A stretch of DNA of 64,000 bases from Canna indica (GCA_034359265.1 CP136896.1:33172001-33236000), one strand, 5' to 3'; shown: positions 1 through 12,322, counted from the stretch's first letter. The notes: a model not told the origin generated them from the letters alone. Made by a program: numbers and translations.

Positions 1-372
1 ATTGTCGTTGTCACTAACGGCTAATGTTGTGACTGAACCGTCGGTAAAAACTATCACGGACTGCAGGCACCGTAGCAAAAGGCCGTCACTGATGTGCGCG
101 TCTCAAATAAGTTGTGACGACCGTCCTCTACCGTCACAAGTAATTATCAGCGACAGTCGCACACGCTGCCGCTGATTTAAACACATCAATGACGACCCTC
201 GATGGTTGTCGTTGATTTAAACACATCACCCACGGCTGTGAGCCATCGGTGATATTATTAACAATCGTGATAATTGGTGCTGTCTAGACCATCAGTTATT
301 TACGATACGCTTTCAGCCACGGCATAGTGACGGGCAGCCGTGGGTAAGCCGTGGCTGAAGTTATATCCTATA
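1..372. repeat. CACTA subterminal repeat block, copy 1
   Basis: Dense direct and inverted short motifs (for example CCGTGGGTAAGCCGTGG near 329, ACGGCTGTGAGCC near 232). In En/Spm elements such subterminal repeats are the binding sites of the TnpA-type protein. Sister blocks lie at 5547-5925, 8073-8221 and 18187-18330. Confidence 0.7.
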
Positions 373-609
373 ACTAAAAAAAAATTAAAATTTTAAAAAT
401 TCTTGTATATACAATGATATCATCAATCACAGATTACAACTATACAATTTCAGATTACAACCACAAAACCTCAAACACATATATTTTCAACCAACCATAC
501 AAGTTTTACTTAATTATCATCAATCTAAGCCTCAAACTAGAGGCAAACAAATATCAAAATATCAAAATAGTTATAAATTTAAATTTATATAATTTCAAAT
601 TAATATTAT

Positions 610-3214
610 TGTAATATCCTAGATATTTTTATTTATTTTTCCCTTTACTATTTGTGGTTGCTAGCCTAGCGGGCTAGTTCGTGGTCGAGTCTAGTCTACT
701 CGTGGTTCGGTGCGAGCTTGCGAGCTCGGGTAAGTTGAATTATGAGTTATAATTATATAGCTAATTTATTCAATTATGTTACATGTGGATGTGCATGTGT
801 TTATTGCTTGTATTTTATCATGGGGTTAGTTTGGGTTAGAGGGTTGCAGATCCAGGTTGAGAAGACTGCGGGTTAGGGTGTGGTTAAGTGGAAGTGAGAG
901 GGGATTATAAAAATCCCCCCTTAGCGTTGTCGGCTTCCTATAGGAGCCACACTAGCCAAGAGAGAGAGGAGAGCAGCCGCCGCCCCTCTCCCCCTTCCCT
1001 TGAAGCCAGCCGCCGAGGTGAAGAGCCAAGCCAAGCCTAGCCAAGCTCTCCCCTCCCCCCCCTCTCTCTTCTTCTCCCCTTTGGAAGCCAAGCCGGCGGC
1101 CCTTCCTCCTTCTAGAGCCAAGCCGCCGCCACCACCTTTGAGGCCGGATTCGGAGGCCGCCGATTGGGAATTTCCCCGATTTTTTCTTCCTAATCAAGTG
1201 AGTGGTTTTACCCTCCTTCTTTACGGGTTTCTTCGATTTCTTGAAGATATTCTTGAAGGCTAGGATGTTTTGATTTGTTTTCCGTCGATCTCTCGAGTTT
1301 TTACCGTTCTTTTTGATTGTCGTATTTGAGGAGGCCCTAAACCCTCCCCTATGGGGTTCGGCAGCCCTAGGATGACCCTAGGGGTGCTCGGCCAAGGTGG
1401 AGATGATGGTGCCCTCAAGGTGTTCGGTGAAATGCTTAAGTGATGATTTTTAGTGTTCTTGAGATCCATGCCTTAAATTTCTTAATAAATTGAGTTCCTA
1501 CATGTTCAAGCATGCCTTGTAATTAATCTGAGATTTTTTTGGATAGAAATCATGTTTATAAAACTAAGATCTTGATATTGATGCCATGAATGTTCTTGAA
1601 GAAGGGTTCTTGATCATGATGTTTGTTTCTTGATTAAGGTGTTGTTGATACTTATTAGTCTTGTTTAATAAGCATGAAATTTGAGAAATTTATCTCAAGA
1701 TAAGTATTATGTTTCAATGATAATTAAGGATCTAATTTCTGTTAACTTTGGATTTATTTTCATGCTTTGTTGAGAAACTAAGTGTTACTGGAATTTCATG
1801 TTGAAATGATGAATCTGTGGTGTTTTTAAAATATTTGTTGTGGTGTGTGTATTTCTCTAAACATAGTCGTGTAATCTATCGTTTTGACCAGAAAACATAA
1901 TTTGGAACATAGGACATACTCTGGAGACCAGATTCAGGTTAGATACATTAGTTTCAAGCATAATAGTAAGCTAAAACAAAACCCTAATCTTGGTGATCTA
2001 AATTTTAATTGCATAATTAAAATTGAGCAAGGGGTCAGCATAAACTGTTATGAACCAACATATGAAGTTATGCATAAAATAAAACCTCACGGGTTTGTGA
2101 CATTACGGGTCTAGGAGTTGGGGTCGGGTATTGAAGTGTTGAGATGCTTTCCAATAAGGTTGGCACCCTAAGACATCGTAGGAGAGACTTAACTTAGGTC
2201 ATCTTGTGCCATATCTTTATGAATGGCGGAGAGGCTCTCGAGGAGCCGGATTGCGGGCTAGGCCCGGGAGGTTGGATGACTAATTTCCAACCTGTGGAAC
2301 AAGTTTGGATGAGCAAAACCCGATTGTTCTAGTTTTGCCTCGTGGGATAAGTTCGGAGGGCCTACTCGATTATCCCCAAGGTGGTTTTAAGGAATAAGTT
2401 TGGAGGGCCTACCCGATTATTCCTGTGATATCTTAAAGGGGTAAGTTCTGAGGGCCTACCCGATTACTCCCGTGATATCTTAAAGGGGCAAGTTCGGATA
2501 AGCGATTCCTGATTGTCCCTTCACGCCTCGTCGAGCAAGTTCGGAGGGCCTTCCCGATTATCCTAGTATGTGTTGTTGCGTTAGGGCATGGTAGGCTTAG
2601 GCCTGTTGATCTTCACCGTTTGGGTGTTGGATGCCTTCGGGCAGGTGGTTGTTAGATGACCTGTTAGCTAGTCACTCCCTTTTGACCTTTTCCTACTTGA
2701 GTCAGGAGTTTTGCTTTATGCATCATATCTGTGTTTGGTTTTTCATAAGAGTTGGTAGAATTGGTCACTAAGTTCTTTTGAACTCACCCGTTGTCGTTGT
2801 ATTATTTTGTAGAGCATGACGGGTGAGGTGGGCTGGAGCATTTGGCGTAGTTGGAGGGCAGAGGAGATACATTGATCTCATAGCAGTTCTAGTTAGGGGT
2901 TATAGTTGAGTTTTGGTAGTTAGTCATGCACTTATGTTTTAGTGTTTTGGAGTTGTAGTCCTTTGGGGACATTTATGTCGTTATTTCAGATTTTATTATA
3001 ATTGATCAGTTGAACTTGATTCGTTATTTCCTTTTATTTTTTTTGTTAAACTCACTTATAATGAATTCTAGTTTGATTTTTCATTTGAAATAAAACTTGT
3101 TTATTTCTTTCCCCTATGTTTTATTATTTGAGTTGTTATGTGCATGATTTAGGCTGCGGGGGTATAGGCACGTATACCCTGGTCGGTCACGTGACCTTGA
3201 GTTGGGGCATGACA
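610..3214 (+). mobile_element. Solo LTR, Ty3/gypsy-type family B
   Basis: The LTR starts TGTAATATCC and ends GGGGCATGACA. It is flanked by a perfect 5-bp target duplication, ATTAT (605-609 and 3215-3219). The sister repeat near 6143-6160 preserves the empty site, so the boundaries are firm. No internal region is present, as expected after LTR-LTR recombination. A TATA-like box (906-913), a GC-rich leader, a splice-donor-like site (1199) and an acceptor-like site (2811-2812) match the layout of the other gypsy LTRs here. A second, partial copy lies at 35342-37089. Short ORFs inside it are not supported as genes. Confidence 0.9.
906..913 (+). promoter_or_regulatory. TATA-like box in family B LTR
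   Basis: TATAAAAA sits inside a small palindromic frame (GGGGATTATAAAAATCCCC) just upstream of a GC-rich leader. Similar GGGAT..AAATCCC frames occur at the equivalent place in the other gypsy LTRs (about 8488, 15956 and 53056). Promoter function is inferred. Confidence 0.5.
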
Positions 3215-4000
3215 ATTATGTCACAAAATATAAAAATATCAAAAATAAATCGATAGTCTATCCTATTTATATATAATAATATATTAAAAATACAAATTTC
3301 AATTTCAATTTTTTTTTGTAAAATGTTAATAATATAGTAACTTATTCTTGAAAAATCTAGATATACAATTATTTAATTCTAATTTTTTTCTTTAAATTAT
3401 TAAGAATATTAAATTATAAATAAAATTTAATTTACAATTGAAATTTTAAATAACCATTTTTTAAAATTATAAAAATTAGTTCTAGATTTAAATTTATATA
3501 ATTTCAAATTAAATTTACATTACAAAATATGAAAAATATCAGAATTTTTTTGATAAAAATTTATATTACAAAATATGAAATATATTAGAATTTTTTTGAT
3601 GAACTATTCTATTTGTATATAAACATATATTAAAATATAACATGCAATTTCAATTTTTTTATTTTTAAAATTACAAATTAATCGAGCAAAGTGCGGGTAC
3701 TACAGCTAGTTTTAGGAAAAAGCAACAAACAAAGTCAATTTTCACTTAATTTCCATTTTAATAAAGGTACTTTACAAAAGAAATTAATTTTAATTAGTTT
3801 GAACATGACAATAACCATGTAGCTATCGAATTAAGGGGGCATTTGATTGTCTGCAAGTACAAATAATGCAAAAAACATTTGCATGTAAAGGCAAATGCCT
3901 GCGAATATAATTTGCAGCCTATTATTTGTTTGCCCGCAAGTAGAGTTGCAACTTATGTTTGCAAGTGTTTCGTTGGCCACAAATGGAAGTTGCAATTACA
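3215..4000. other. AT-rich non-coding part of CACTA unit 1
   Basis: Very AT-rich and without credible ORFs. It matches 6145-6975 of unit 2 nearly base for base in places, including the tract AATCGATAGTCTATCC. It continues into a TGCAAGT-rich stretch (3836-4000) resembling a hAT-type MITE end. Confidence 0.6.
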
Positions 4001-4008
4001 CTTACAAC

Positions 4009-4728
4009 TAGGGGTGAGCATGGACCGGTTAACCGGTCCATTAGCAAAAAAAAAAACCGGTCCATTAACTTCGGTTTTTCAAAATCATTAACCGTAAACC
4101 GGTCCATTAACTTCGGTTAACCGCTATTTCGATTTCGGTTTTTTCGGTTCGGTTAACCGATAATTTTCGGTTAACCAATAAATTTTTTTAACCTACAAAC
4201 ATAATAATATTATGCAAATCGTGGAGAAAAATCTAAATAAATAGCAAATTCTCATTGAGAAAAAAGAAAAAAAAGTGAAACCATTGAACCAAGATAATGT
4301 TCTACAAAAACTAATATTTTTATTTTTATTTTTTAAAATATTTTTTGATTTTTAAAAATATTTTTAATATTTTTTTGATTTTTTTTAAATATTTTTTTGA
4401 TTTTTGTAATATTTTTTATAATTTTTTAAATTTTTTATAATTTTTTTATAATTTTCTGTAATTTTTTATAATTTTTATAATTTATAAATTATTATTATTA
4501 TATATATATATAAATAAAATTAATAAATTAATAAATTATATCCAACCGGTCGGTTAACCGAAACCGGTGGACTTTTTACCTCTCGGACCGAAACCGAAAC
4601 CGAAAACCGATTTTTCAAAAAAAAAAAACCGAAACTGAAAAAACCAGTTCGGTTAACCGGAAAAACCGGTTCGGTTTCGGACCGGTTTTCCGGTTAACCG
4701 GAAAACCGGTTTTTTTTGCTCACCCCTA
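4009..4728. mobile_element. hAT-type MITE with AACCGGTT repeats
   Basis: The 12-bp terminal inverted repeat TAGGGGTGAGCA is exact at both ends (4009-4020 and the complement at 4717-4728). The 8-bp target duplication CTTACAAC is perfect (4001-4008 and 4729-4736). Unit 2 has the uninterrupted site near 6976-6990. Both ends carry runs of AACCGG/CCGGTT palindromes, and the centre (4310-4510) is T-rich low-complexity DNA. It has no transposase and depends on an enzyme supplied elsewhere. An 8-bp duplication is typical of hAT. Confidence 0.93.
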
Positions 4729-4751
4729 CTTACAACTTGCATATTCGTAGG

Positions 4752-5209
4752 AGTGTTCACGGGTCGAGTCAGGTCGGGTTTAGAGAAAAAATCGATCCGA
4801 CCCGACCAAGTGTAATCGGGTTGAGTCGGGTCGGGATGAAAATTTTTCACCTCTCAAACCTGACCCGACCCGACCCGACCCGACCCAACCTAACCTAGTT
4901 CGTGGGTCGGGTCGGGTAGTCGGGGTCACCCGTTTAGGTAAAAAATGAGTTTTTAACAATTTCTCTTTTTAAAAATATAATAAATAATTAAAAATAAATA
5001 AATTTTAATATAAATATTTTAAAAATAATTAAAAAATGTAAATAATTAGGTCATCGGGTTTCAAATTCTAAAACCCCGAGACTCGACTCGATTATGATCG
5101 GGTTTGGTCAAATTGTACCCGACCCGACCCAACCCAAATAGGTAGATCGAGTCGGGTCGGGTTCTCGGGTTCATTGGGTCAGGTCGACCCAATGAGCAGC
5201 CCCACATCT
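4752..5209. mobile_element. GTCGGG-rich MITE-like element, copy 1
   Basis: It runs from TAGGAGTGTTCACGGGTCG to an inverted counterpart, CGACCCAATGAGCAGCCCCA, and both ends carry repeated (GTCGG)n or (CCGAC)n. The possible 8-bp duplication is degraded (CATATTCG versus CATCTTCA). The organisation resembles hAT MITEs. A related copy lies at 7008-7322. Confidence 0.55.
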
Positions 5210-5536
5210 TCATGTGTAGGTCTGGTAATTTTGGCCCAATTTGATAGCTTGACATGATAAAATCATGCTCGGGCTACCCATTGTCGTGTCGGGCCAGGAG
5301 ATGTAGGTCCGACCTGACCATATAACCTTATAACCTGATTATTTATCAAAATAAATTAATAATTTTTAATTACTATATAATACTAAAAATTATAAAACAA
5401 ATCTACCAAACGACATCAGATCTAAAATTTGTCACTATCATCGTATTCAGCGCACGAAAACCTACAACTTTGATATTTATCTCGTTTCCATCCGACGACT
5501 TTAAGTTGCCAAAATTAATTATTTTCTAATACATAA
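5210..5536. other. Non-coding tail of CACTA unit 1
   Basis: Contains a GGGCTACCCATTGTCGTGTC segment shared with 7388-7410, then AT-rich DNA shared with 7860-8062. No gene or terminal repeat was seen. Confidence 0.6.
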
Positions 5537-7007
5537 CAGTACTAGAATTGTTGTTGTCACTGACGGCTAATGTTGTGGCAGAACCGTCGGTAAAAACTAT
5601 CACGGACAGCGGGCGTCATGGGAAAAGGTTGTCACTGATGTGTGTGTCTTAGATAAGTTGTGACGGCCGACCTTTACCATAACAAGTAATCATCAGCGAT
5701 AGTCGCACGCGCTGTCGCTGATTTAAACAGATCAGTGACGGTCCTTAGTGGTTGTCGTTGATTTATCACCCGCGACTGTGAGCCGTCGATGATATTTTTA
5801 ACAACCGTGATATTTGGTGTTGCCCAGTCCATCAGCTATTTACGATACGCTTTCAGCCACAGCGTAGTGACGAGCAGCCATGGGTAAGCCGTGGCTGAAG
5901 TTATATTCTATAACTGGAAAAAAATTATAATTTTGAAAATTCTTGTATATACAATGATATCATCAATCACATATTATAACTATACATTTTCAATCACAGA
6001 TTACAGCCACAAAACCTCAAACACATAAATTTTCAACCAATCACATTTTACTTAAATATCATTAATCTAAGCTTCAAACCGGAGGCAAACAAGTATCAAA
6101 ATATCAAAATAAATTTAAATTTAAATTTATATAATTTCAAATTAATATTATGTTACAAAATGTAAAAATATCAAAAATAAATCGATAGTCTATCCTATAT
6201 ATATTATAATATATTAAAAATACAAAATTCAATTTCTTACTTTTTAAAAAAAATATATTAATAATATAGTAACTTATTCTTGAAAAATATAGGTATACAA
6301 TTATTTAATTCTATTTTTTTTAAATTATTAAGAATATTAAATTATAAATAAAATTTAATTTACAATTTAAATTGTAGATTAATTTACAATTTAAATTATA
6401 AATTAATTTACAATTTAAATTTTAAATAACCATTTTCTAAAATTATAAAAATTAGTTCTAAATTTAAATTTATATAATTTCACATTAAATTTATATTACA
6501 AAATATGAAATATATTAGATTTTTTTTAATGAAAATTTATATTACAAAATATGAAATATATCAGAATTTTTTTGATAAACTATTCTATTTGTATATAAAC
6601 ATATATTAAAATATAACATTCAATTTCAATTTTTTTTATTTTTAAAATTAAACGTTCACCGTGCAAAGCGCGACTACTACAGCTAGTTTTAGGAAAAAGC
6701 AACAAACAAAGTCAATTTTCACTTAATTTCCATTTTAATAAAGGTACTTTACAAAAGAATTAATTTTAATTAGTTTGAACATGACAATAACCACATAGCT
6801 ATCGAATTAAGGAGGCATTTGATTATCCGCAAGTACAAATGCTACAAAAGATATTTGCATGCAAAGACAAATGCATGCGAATAGAATTTGCAGCCTACTG
6901 TTTGGTTGCACGCATGTAGAGTTGCAAGTTCTATTTGCAAGTGTTTGGTTGGTCACAAATGGAAGTTGCAATTACACTTGCAACTTGCATATTCGTTGGG
7001 GTGTTCA

Positions 7008-7322
7008 CAGGTTGGATCGGGTCGGGTATAGGGAAAAAATTGATCCGACCCGACCAAGTGTAATTGGGTTGGGTCAGGTCGGGTTAAAAAATTTTCACCT
7101 CTCAAACCTGACCTAGTTCGGGTCGGGTCGGGTAGTCGGGTAGTCGGGTTTACCCGTTTAGGTAAAAAATGAGTTGTTAACAATATTTTTCTTTTTCTTT
7201 TTTAAAACCTCGAGACTCGACCTATTTGGTCAAATTGTACATGACCCGACCCGACCTATTTAGGTCGGGTCGGGTTGGGTTCTCGAGTTTATTGGGTCAG
7301 GTCGACCCAATGAGCAGCCCTA
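7008..7322. mobile_element. GTCGGG-rich MITE-like element, copy 2
   Basis: Shorter sister of 4752-5209 with the same terminal sequences (TGGGGTGTTCACAGG and CCCAATGAGCAGCCCTA). The central AT-rich stretch is deleted. Confidence 0.5.
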
Positions 7323-7449
7323 CATCTTTGTATTTGGGTCTGGTAACTTTGGCCCAACTTGATAGCCCGACACGATAAAATCATGCTCGGGCTACCCATT
7401 GTCGTGTCGGGCCAAGAGATGTAGGTCCGACCTCGCCTTATAACCTTAT

Positions 7450-7862
7450 AACCAGTAGGCCAGTGTGGCGCATGCCAGATTGGTCTGCGCCCTGATTGGA
7501 CTGAGCGCAGGCCTAGCTAGACTAGCGCAGTAGGCCTGGCATTGAGTTGGCCTGAGCTTAGCCCTGGACCGGCCTAAAGTCGAAGTGGCGACCCCGTGCT
7601 GGGCTGGCCCGCCCCTTTGGGAATCTGAGTCGTGATAGACATGTCCTGACTAGCAATGGGCCTGATCGAGCTCGAGACTGAGCCGACTCGAGCATTACCC
7701 ATTAGAGGCACAAAGATGCCAGTCAAATAGAGGTAAAAGCGTAAATATGTCATTTTACCCCTAACAATAATGGATCGGCTACAACAAACTCAATTTGATC
7801 CAGAATAATATTATTTAATACTCTAAATCACCATTTATTTTAGTAAAATATATTTTATTATT
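7450..7862. other. Segment unique to unit 2
   Basis: Moderately GC-rich sequence with short GGCC/CCGG motifs. In unit 1 the flanks join directly (TATAACC then TGATTATTTATC near 5330-5345). It is either an insertion in unit 2 or a deletion in unit 1. No gene was seen. Confidence 0.5.
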
Positions 7863-8221
7863 TGATTATTTATCAAAATAAATTAATAATTTTTAATTAT
7901 TATATAATACTAAAAAATATAAAACAAATCTACCAAACGATATCAGATCTAAAATCTGACACTACCACCGCATTCAGCGTGTGAAAACCTACAACTTTGA
8001 TACTTATCTCGTCTCCATTCGACGACTTTAAGTCACCCAAATTAATTATTTTCTAATACTTAATACTATTCAAATTATCGTTGTCACCGACGCCTAATGC
8101 TGTGGCTGAACCGTTGGTAAAAACTATCATGCATGGCGGGCACCATGGCAAAAGGTCGTCACTGATGTGCGCGTCTGTCGCTGATTTAAACACACCAGTG
8201 ACGGCCCTTGGTGGCTGTCGT

Positions 8222-10770
8222 TGAGGAAAAAATTTCTAATATAAAAATCTATTTTGGTGCAGCGTGCTGGACCCGGGGATAGTCGAGTCGAGCCTCAGGG
8301 TTGCCTCGAGTGAAAAGGTATGACTCGACTAATGATGTATGCAACTAAATTGGGCAAATGACTCTTTCCTTTCATGCATTTATACTTTAATCGAGTTTAA
8401 GTCGACTCGTGTTGTTGGAAGAGTCGAAACCCAAGTCGATCTCGAGTTTAGTTGAGTCATGATTAAGAGTCTAGGGCCATTAAGGAAGGTTTGATGAGTG
8501 ATTAAAATCCCTCATCCTTGTGCCGTGCGACTCATCTTTGAGTCGCACAAGACAACGCCTAGGTGAGAGGGGAGAAGAAGCAAGGAGGAGGGGGATTTTG
8601 GTCAATCCGGGATTTCGCGCCGTCGTCGGAAAAATTCAAAGTTGTCATCATCCGATCTTTCATCGTCCTCAATCAAGGTGAGTGGTTGGATTTGAAGAAA
8701 TGGGGGAGGCGGGTAGCCGAACCCTTACTGGTGATAGGATCGTGTTTTCTCGCGATTTTACGACGAATCGAGTTTCCGTAGTTGTATATACATGATTCTT
8801 GTATCAATACTTGGCGGATTATTTTGTTTTCTCATTGTTTTCTCCACTCTAGGGTTGCCGAATCATGGGGAAAGGGGATAGGTCATGTCAAAATTTTCTC
8901 CAATCCCCTTGACGGAAGTAGAGCCCTTAGATGATCGTAAATCTATCATTAGAGCATTCTCCATCGTCGATTTCACGTGTTAAACAGTTTGTCTTCCCTA
9001 GAACCCCCAAGTGTGGCCGAATGAACCCTAAACCTCATGAGAAGGGTTCGGCCAAGGGTAGGGGAAGGGGTAAATCAGTCCACATGAATTTAAGATATAT
9101 CGGAGACGAAGAGTTAGGGTCATAGCTAAATTCTTCTTTCCTTTTTTTCTTAACCCTAAGAGGCATGGCCGAGTAAGGTTCACCTTGCTCAAGGCTCGGC
9201 CAAGCCTAGGGGGAGGGAAAGTGTGAGCTTTAGATGGAAACTTCCATGGTTAGAATGTTAAAACTATAGAGGCATGATGATACTTAGGAAGAACACCAAC
9301 CATAGTAAGAAAATTTATTGATTTATGAGATTGTAGGAATGCTAGCTTAATGACCATCCTTAGCTCATTCAATCTTTAAATTTTGAAATGATGTATTAGT
9401 TTACCATGCTTAGTATCTCATGCATTATTGAATTCATTCCTACCTTGCCATGCTAGATAAATTGTTTCTTATTGAGCTTAATTCTAAAGGTAGTGTATAG
9501 TTGTTATGTATGAATATTGTGGCTATATATAGTAGAAGTTGTAAAGTATGCTTACTTTTCTTATTACACATGCTGTCCTAAAATGTTCATGGGCGGAACT
9601 CCAAGGTCGGTACATGGAATTCCTCACCCAAGGTATTGTATAATGTTAGATAACATGTAGGTCGTTGCGTGACACTCAGCATATATGGAAACTTAGCTAG
9701 GAGATGATATAACTTCTAGGATTTCTAGTAAACATTTTGGAAACCTAGAACTCTTAGGTGTACTCATTTTGAAAGGGCAACATTAAATTGTTGACCCTGT
9801 AGCCCGGATTAGGGCCAGATACGGGCAATGGCCAGAAAGGTATATAAGGAAAACCTAGGACATTGATTGTGTGATGTGGTTGAGATGGTCCGCCGTGAAG
9901 CGTGGAGGTCGAAAATGACCAATGCTTAGATCAGCTAGTGTTTGGGTCTTGAGGTGCGCCAGTGGGCCCGCTAGGTACCAGACCCCAGTTGGGTGAGACT
10001 AGCTATCGTTACCCCAGACGGTGTTCGAAGACTAGTGGACCATCCTAGTCGATGGCCCGGGATTGCTTGTTTACATCTTGATATGATGTGGCCGACGGTC
10101 AGTATGATTCTACCTTGTATGGTAGGGCCGGCTGTAGCCGGGATTTTTATTACCATAAGTAGGCCCAAGGGGCCGGATGCCGGAGGCTTGATAGGCCGAG
10201 ATGACAAATTTTCACATATTCGGTTTATATAGAATGACCCATGGGGTTAGCAGTCACATTAAATGTAGCTTACCTCCCAGAATATTATACATTATGTTGC
10301 CTTATATGTCATGCATGAATAATTGAGGATTATGTGGAGGTTCACTATAATTGCTCACTGAGTCCCAAGTGTACTCACAGTTTGTTTCCTTGTTTTTGCA
10401 GAGCATGAGCAGTGATTGTGACCTGTCGACATGGTGCAGCTGGTGGGCAGGATGTGGTGCCATTTCTCATAGTGGCGTCCATGAGTCATAGTCCAGTGTT
10501 TCTAGTAGTTGTTTACTTTTCTTCACTAACAGTTGTATTTTGGAAAAAGTTTGTAAAACTTTGATTCTTGAGACGTTCAGTTGTTCTGATGTTGGTTTTC
10601 TTCTTTGGTTTGAAAACATAAAATTGTGAACTTTAAAAACTTCTAATAAAGTTTTTGTTGAGATTTATTTTGTCGACATGTTCTGGTTTCTTTTTGTCAG
10701 TGTAGACAGTTGGCTATTCGGTAGGATGTAGGCCCTGGCTGGTCATACTACCCTCAGTTGGGGTGTGACA
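8222..10770 (+). repeat. 5' LTR of gypsy element 1
   Basis: Starts TGAGGAAAAAATTTC, a few bases shorter than the solo copy at 52762 (TGTAAGACCC), and ends CAGTTGGGGTGTGACA directly before the primer site. Homologous to 15677-18186 and 52762-55323. Contains a TATA-like region (~8490), a perfect hairpin (8525-8548), a donor-like site (8688) and an acceptor-like site (10400-10401). Confidence 0.88.
8525..8548 (+). promoter_or_regulatory. Leader hairpin in gypsy LTR
   Basis: GTGCGACTCA, loop TCTT, TGAGTCGCAC: a perfect 10-bp stem about 30 bases after the TATA-like region. Near-matching versions occur at 15979-16003 and 53087-53112, and reversed near 48107. Confidence 0.5.
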
Positions 10771-10774
10771 AAGT

Positions 10775-10786
10775 TGGTATCAGAGC
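10775..10786 (+). other. Primer binding site, initiator Met-tRNA
   Basis: TGGTATCAGAGC lies four bases after the 5' LTR. This is the standard plant retrotransposon primer site, complementary to the 3' end of initiator methionine tRNA. Confidence 0.9.
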
Positions 10787-10986
10787 ACTAGGTTAGGTCT
10801 TGTCTATGACTTAGTGTTGGGTACCGTATAAGACATATGCTAGCGTGTCGACATACGGTATAGTTATGCTACGAGATTGGGCGACCACTTATGCACTCAG
10901 CGCACCATGCGGTTAGTAAGTTTATGAGTTTTCATTAAGAATTTATTATGTGACAGGCAACCTCTTTTTCTTTCTATGATAGTGCA

Positions 10987-12250
10987 ATGGAGGCTCCAAA
11001 TGCTGCTTTGAGCGGCAGTGGCAGTAACTCGACAAAGCGTCGAGGCCGGGGGTGAGGCCGAGGTCGTGGCCGAGGCTGGGCCCGGGGCAGAGATAGGGAG
11101 CCATCTGAGGGTCAGGGGCAAGAGTCAGCGGTTGCTCAATTGCAGGCTCTAGTGAATCAATTAACTGAGGCCTTCTTTAGTAGCAGCAACCTCAGCAGCC
11201 ACCGCCACCGCTAGTGCTCTTAGTTCCAGTGGTACCAGAAGTGGTAGAGGCGACAACACCCATGGTCAGAACTCTAGGGGCCCCAACCTATGCCAATTTT
11301 GTCACACTAAAGCCACCGGAGTTCATCAGAACAGATCATCAGGTGGAAGTGACTGAATTCTTGGGGGATTGCTACGAGTTATGCATGGAGCTGGGGTGTT
11401 AGTTAGAGGCAGCTGCTCGTATGGTCGGTCTTTAGATGAGGGAACCGACAAAGGTCTGGCTGTACACTTGGAGGGCCCACAGGGCAGTTGGCGCACCACC
11501 TCCCACGTGGGAGGAATTTAGGGCGGCTGTGGAGGAGCAGTACCTACCCATGAGTGTTCGCGACCAACATGCCTGTGATTTCAAGATGCTGTGCCAGTCT
11601 GGAGGCATGTCAGTATCAGAATATGAGATGGAGTTCAACCGTCTCTCAAAGTACCATCCAACCCTAGTGGCGTCTGAGACCGCTAGGGTCAAGAGGTTCG
11701 TGGCAGGTCTGAGGCCCTAGATTGGCAAGCTTATCCACTACACTGAGGATTCTACTCTAGCTCGGGTAGTGGATGAAGCCCTACGAAAAGAAGCCTTGGT
11801 GCCGTTTGAGAGGAATGACGGGCCAACTAAGAAGAAGTTTCGATCGTAGGGTTTTGGGAGTCGGCCTTCGCACTTTGAGGGGGCAATGACCGCGGCAGAC
11901 CATCAGCAAAGCCGAGGGGAAAATGGGAATCGGGGCAGTGGGGGCCCAGGGACCGGATTAGTGAGGCCAACAATGTCAGGAGGAGGTTCTCAGAGATTTA
12001 AGATGCTGCAGTGTGGCAGCTGCAGTCGGAGGCACTAGGGGTCTTGCCTTAGCCGCACGAACGCTTGCTTCAAGTGCGGCCGAGTCGGACACTTCAAGAA
12101 GGACTGTCCTGAGGGAACTGGTCAGAAGCCTGAGCAGTCTAGGGGAAAGGCACCTATGTTTGTGGGGTTAGTAGCTCAAAGGGGACAAACACAGAATAAG
12201 GGGCCACATACCATCATTCAGAGAGGCCACCTGCGCGGGTATATGCTATG
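10987..12250 (+). pseudogene. gag: gag of gypsy element 1 (broken)
   Basis: Encoded the capsid-nucleocapsid protein that packages element RNA in cytoplasmic particles. An ATG at 10987 opens a basic RGRGRG-rich N-terminus. A frameshift near 11180 moves the frame to 11214 onward, where the retrotransposon gag domain is readable: KPPEF near 11312, then WxxF-type helices, with FRAAVEEQYLP at ~11519-11551 and the VSEYEMEFNRLSKY segment. A CCHC zinc knuckle, CFKCGRVGHFKKDC, lies at 12066-12107. At least five in-frame stops interrupt it, and a second frame change separates it from protease. Family assignment is firm; function is lost. Confidence 0.88.
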
Positions 12251-12322
12251 AACCGTGATGGGGCAGAGGCATCCAAAGCAGTGGTGACAGGTACTATTTT
12301 AGTATGTTCGTGTGCTGCATAA

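Larger units (their letters stand above)
1..5536. repeat. CACTA-end tandem repeat, unit 1 (interrupted)
   Basis: The first ~370 bases are CACTA-type subterminal sequence, with many short inverted motifs such as GCCGTGGCTGAAG, CGGCTGTGAGCC and GTCACTGACGGC. AT-rich sequence, a TGCAAGT-rich stretch and a GTCGGG-rich stretch follow. The same order recurs at 5537-8062, and its start recurs at 8063-8221 continuing at 18187. Without the solo LTR at 610-3214 and the MITE at 4009-4728, the unit is about 2.2 kb. Its left terminus lies at or before base 1. It holds no gene. Confidence 0.75.
5537..8062. repeat. CACTA-end tandem repeat, unit 2
   Basis: Begins with a degraded CACTA terminus, CAGTACTAGAATTG, comparable to the intact right terminus at 25412-25428 read in reverse (CACTACTAGAATATTGG). 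Subterminal block 5547-5925, AT-rich DNA to ~6800, a TGCAAGT-rich stretch (6813-6990) and a GTCGGG-rich element (7008-7322) follow unit 1's order. It lacks both unit 1 insertions, so it provides their empty sites. About 410 bp at 7450-7860 is absent from unit 1. Confidence 0.75.

Noticed and set aside
9841..9847. TATATAA inside the gypsy LTR as the main promoter.
   Set aside because: The same position in the solo copy has become (TA)n and the family B LTR has no equivalent. The TATA-like frame before the GC-rich leader is better conserved. Not excluded.
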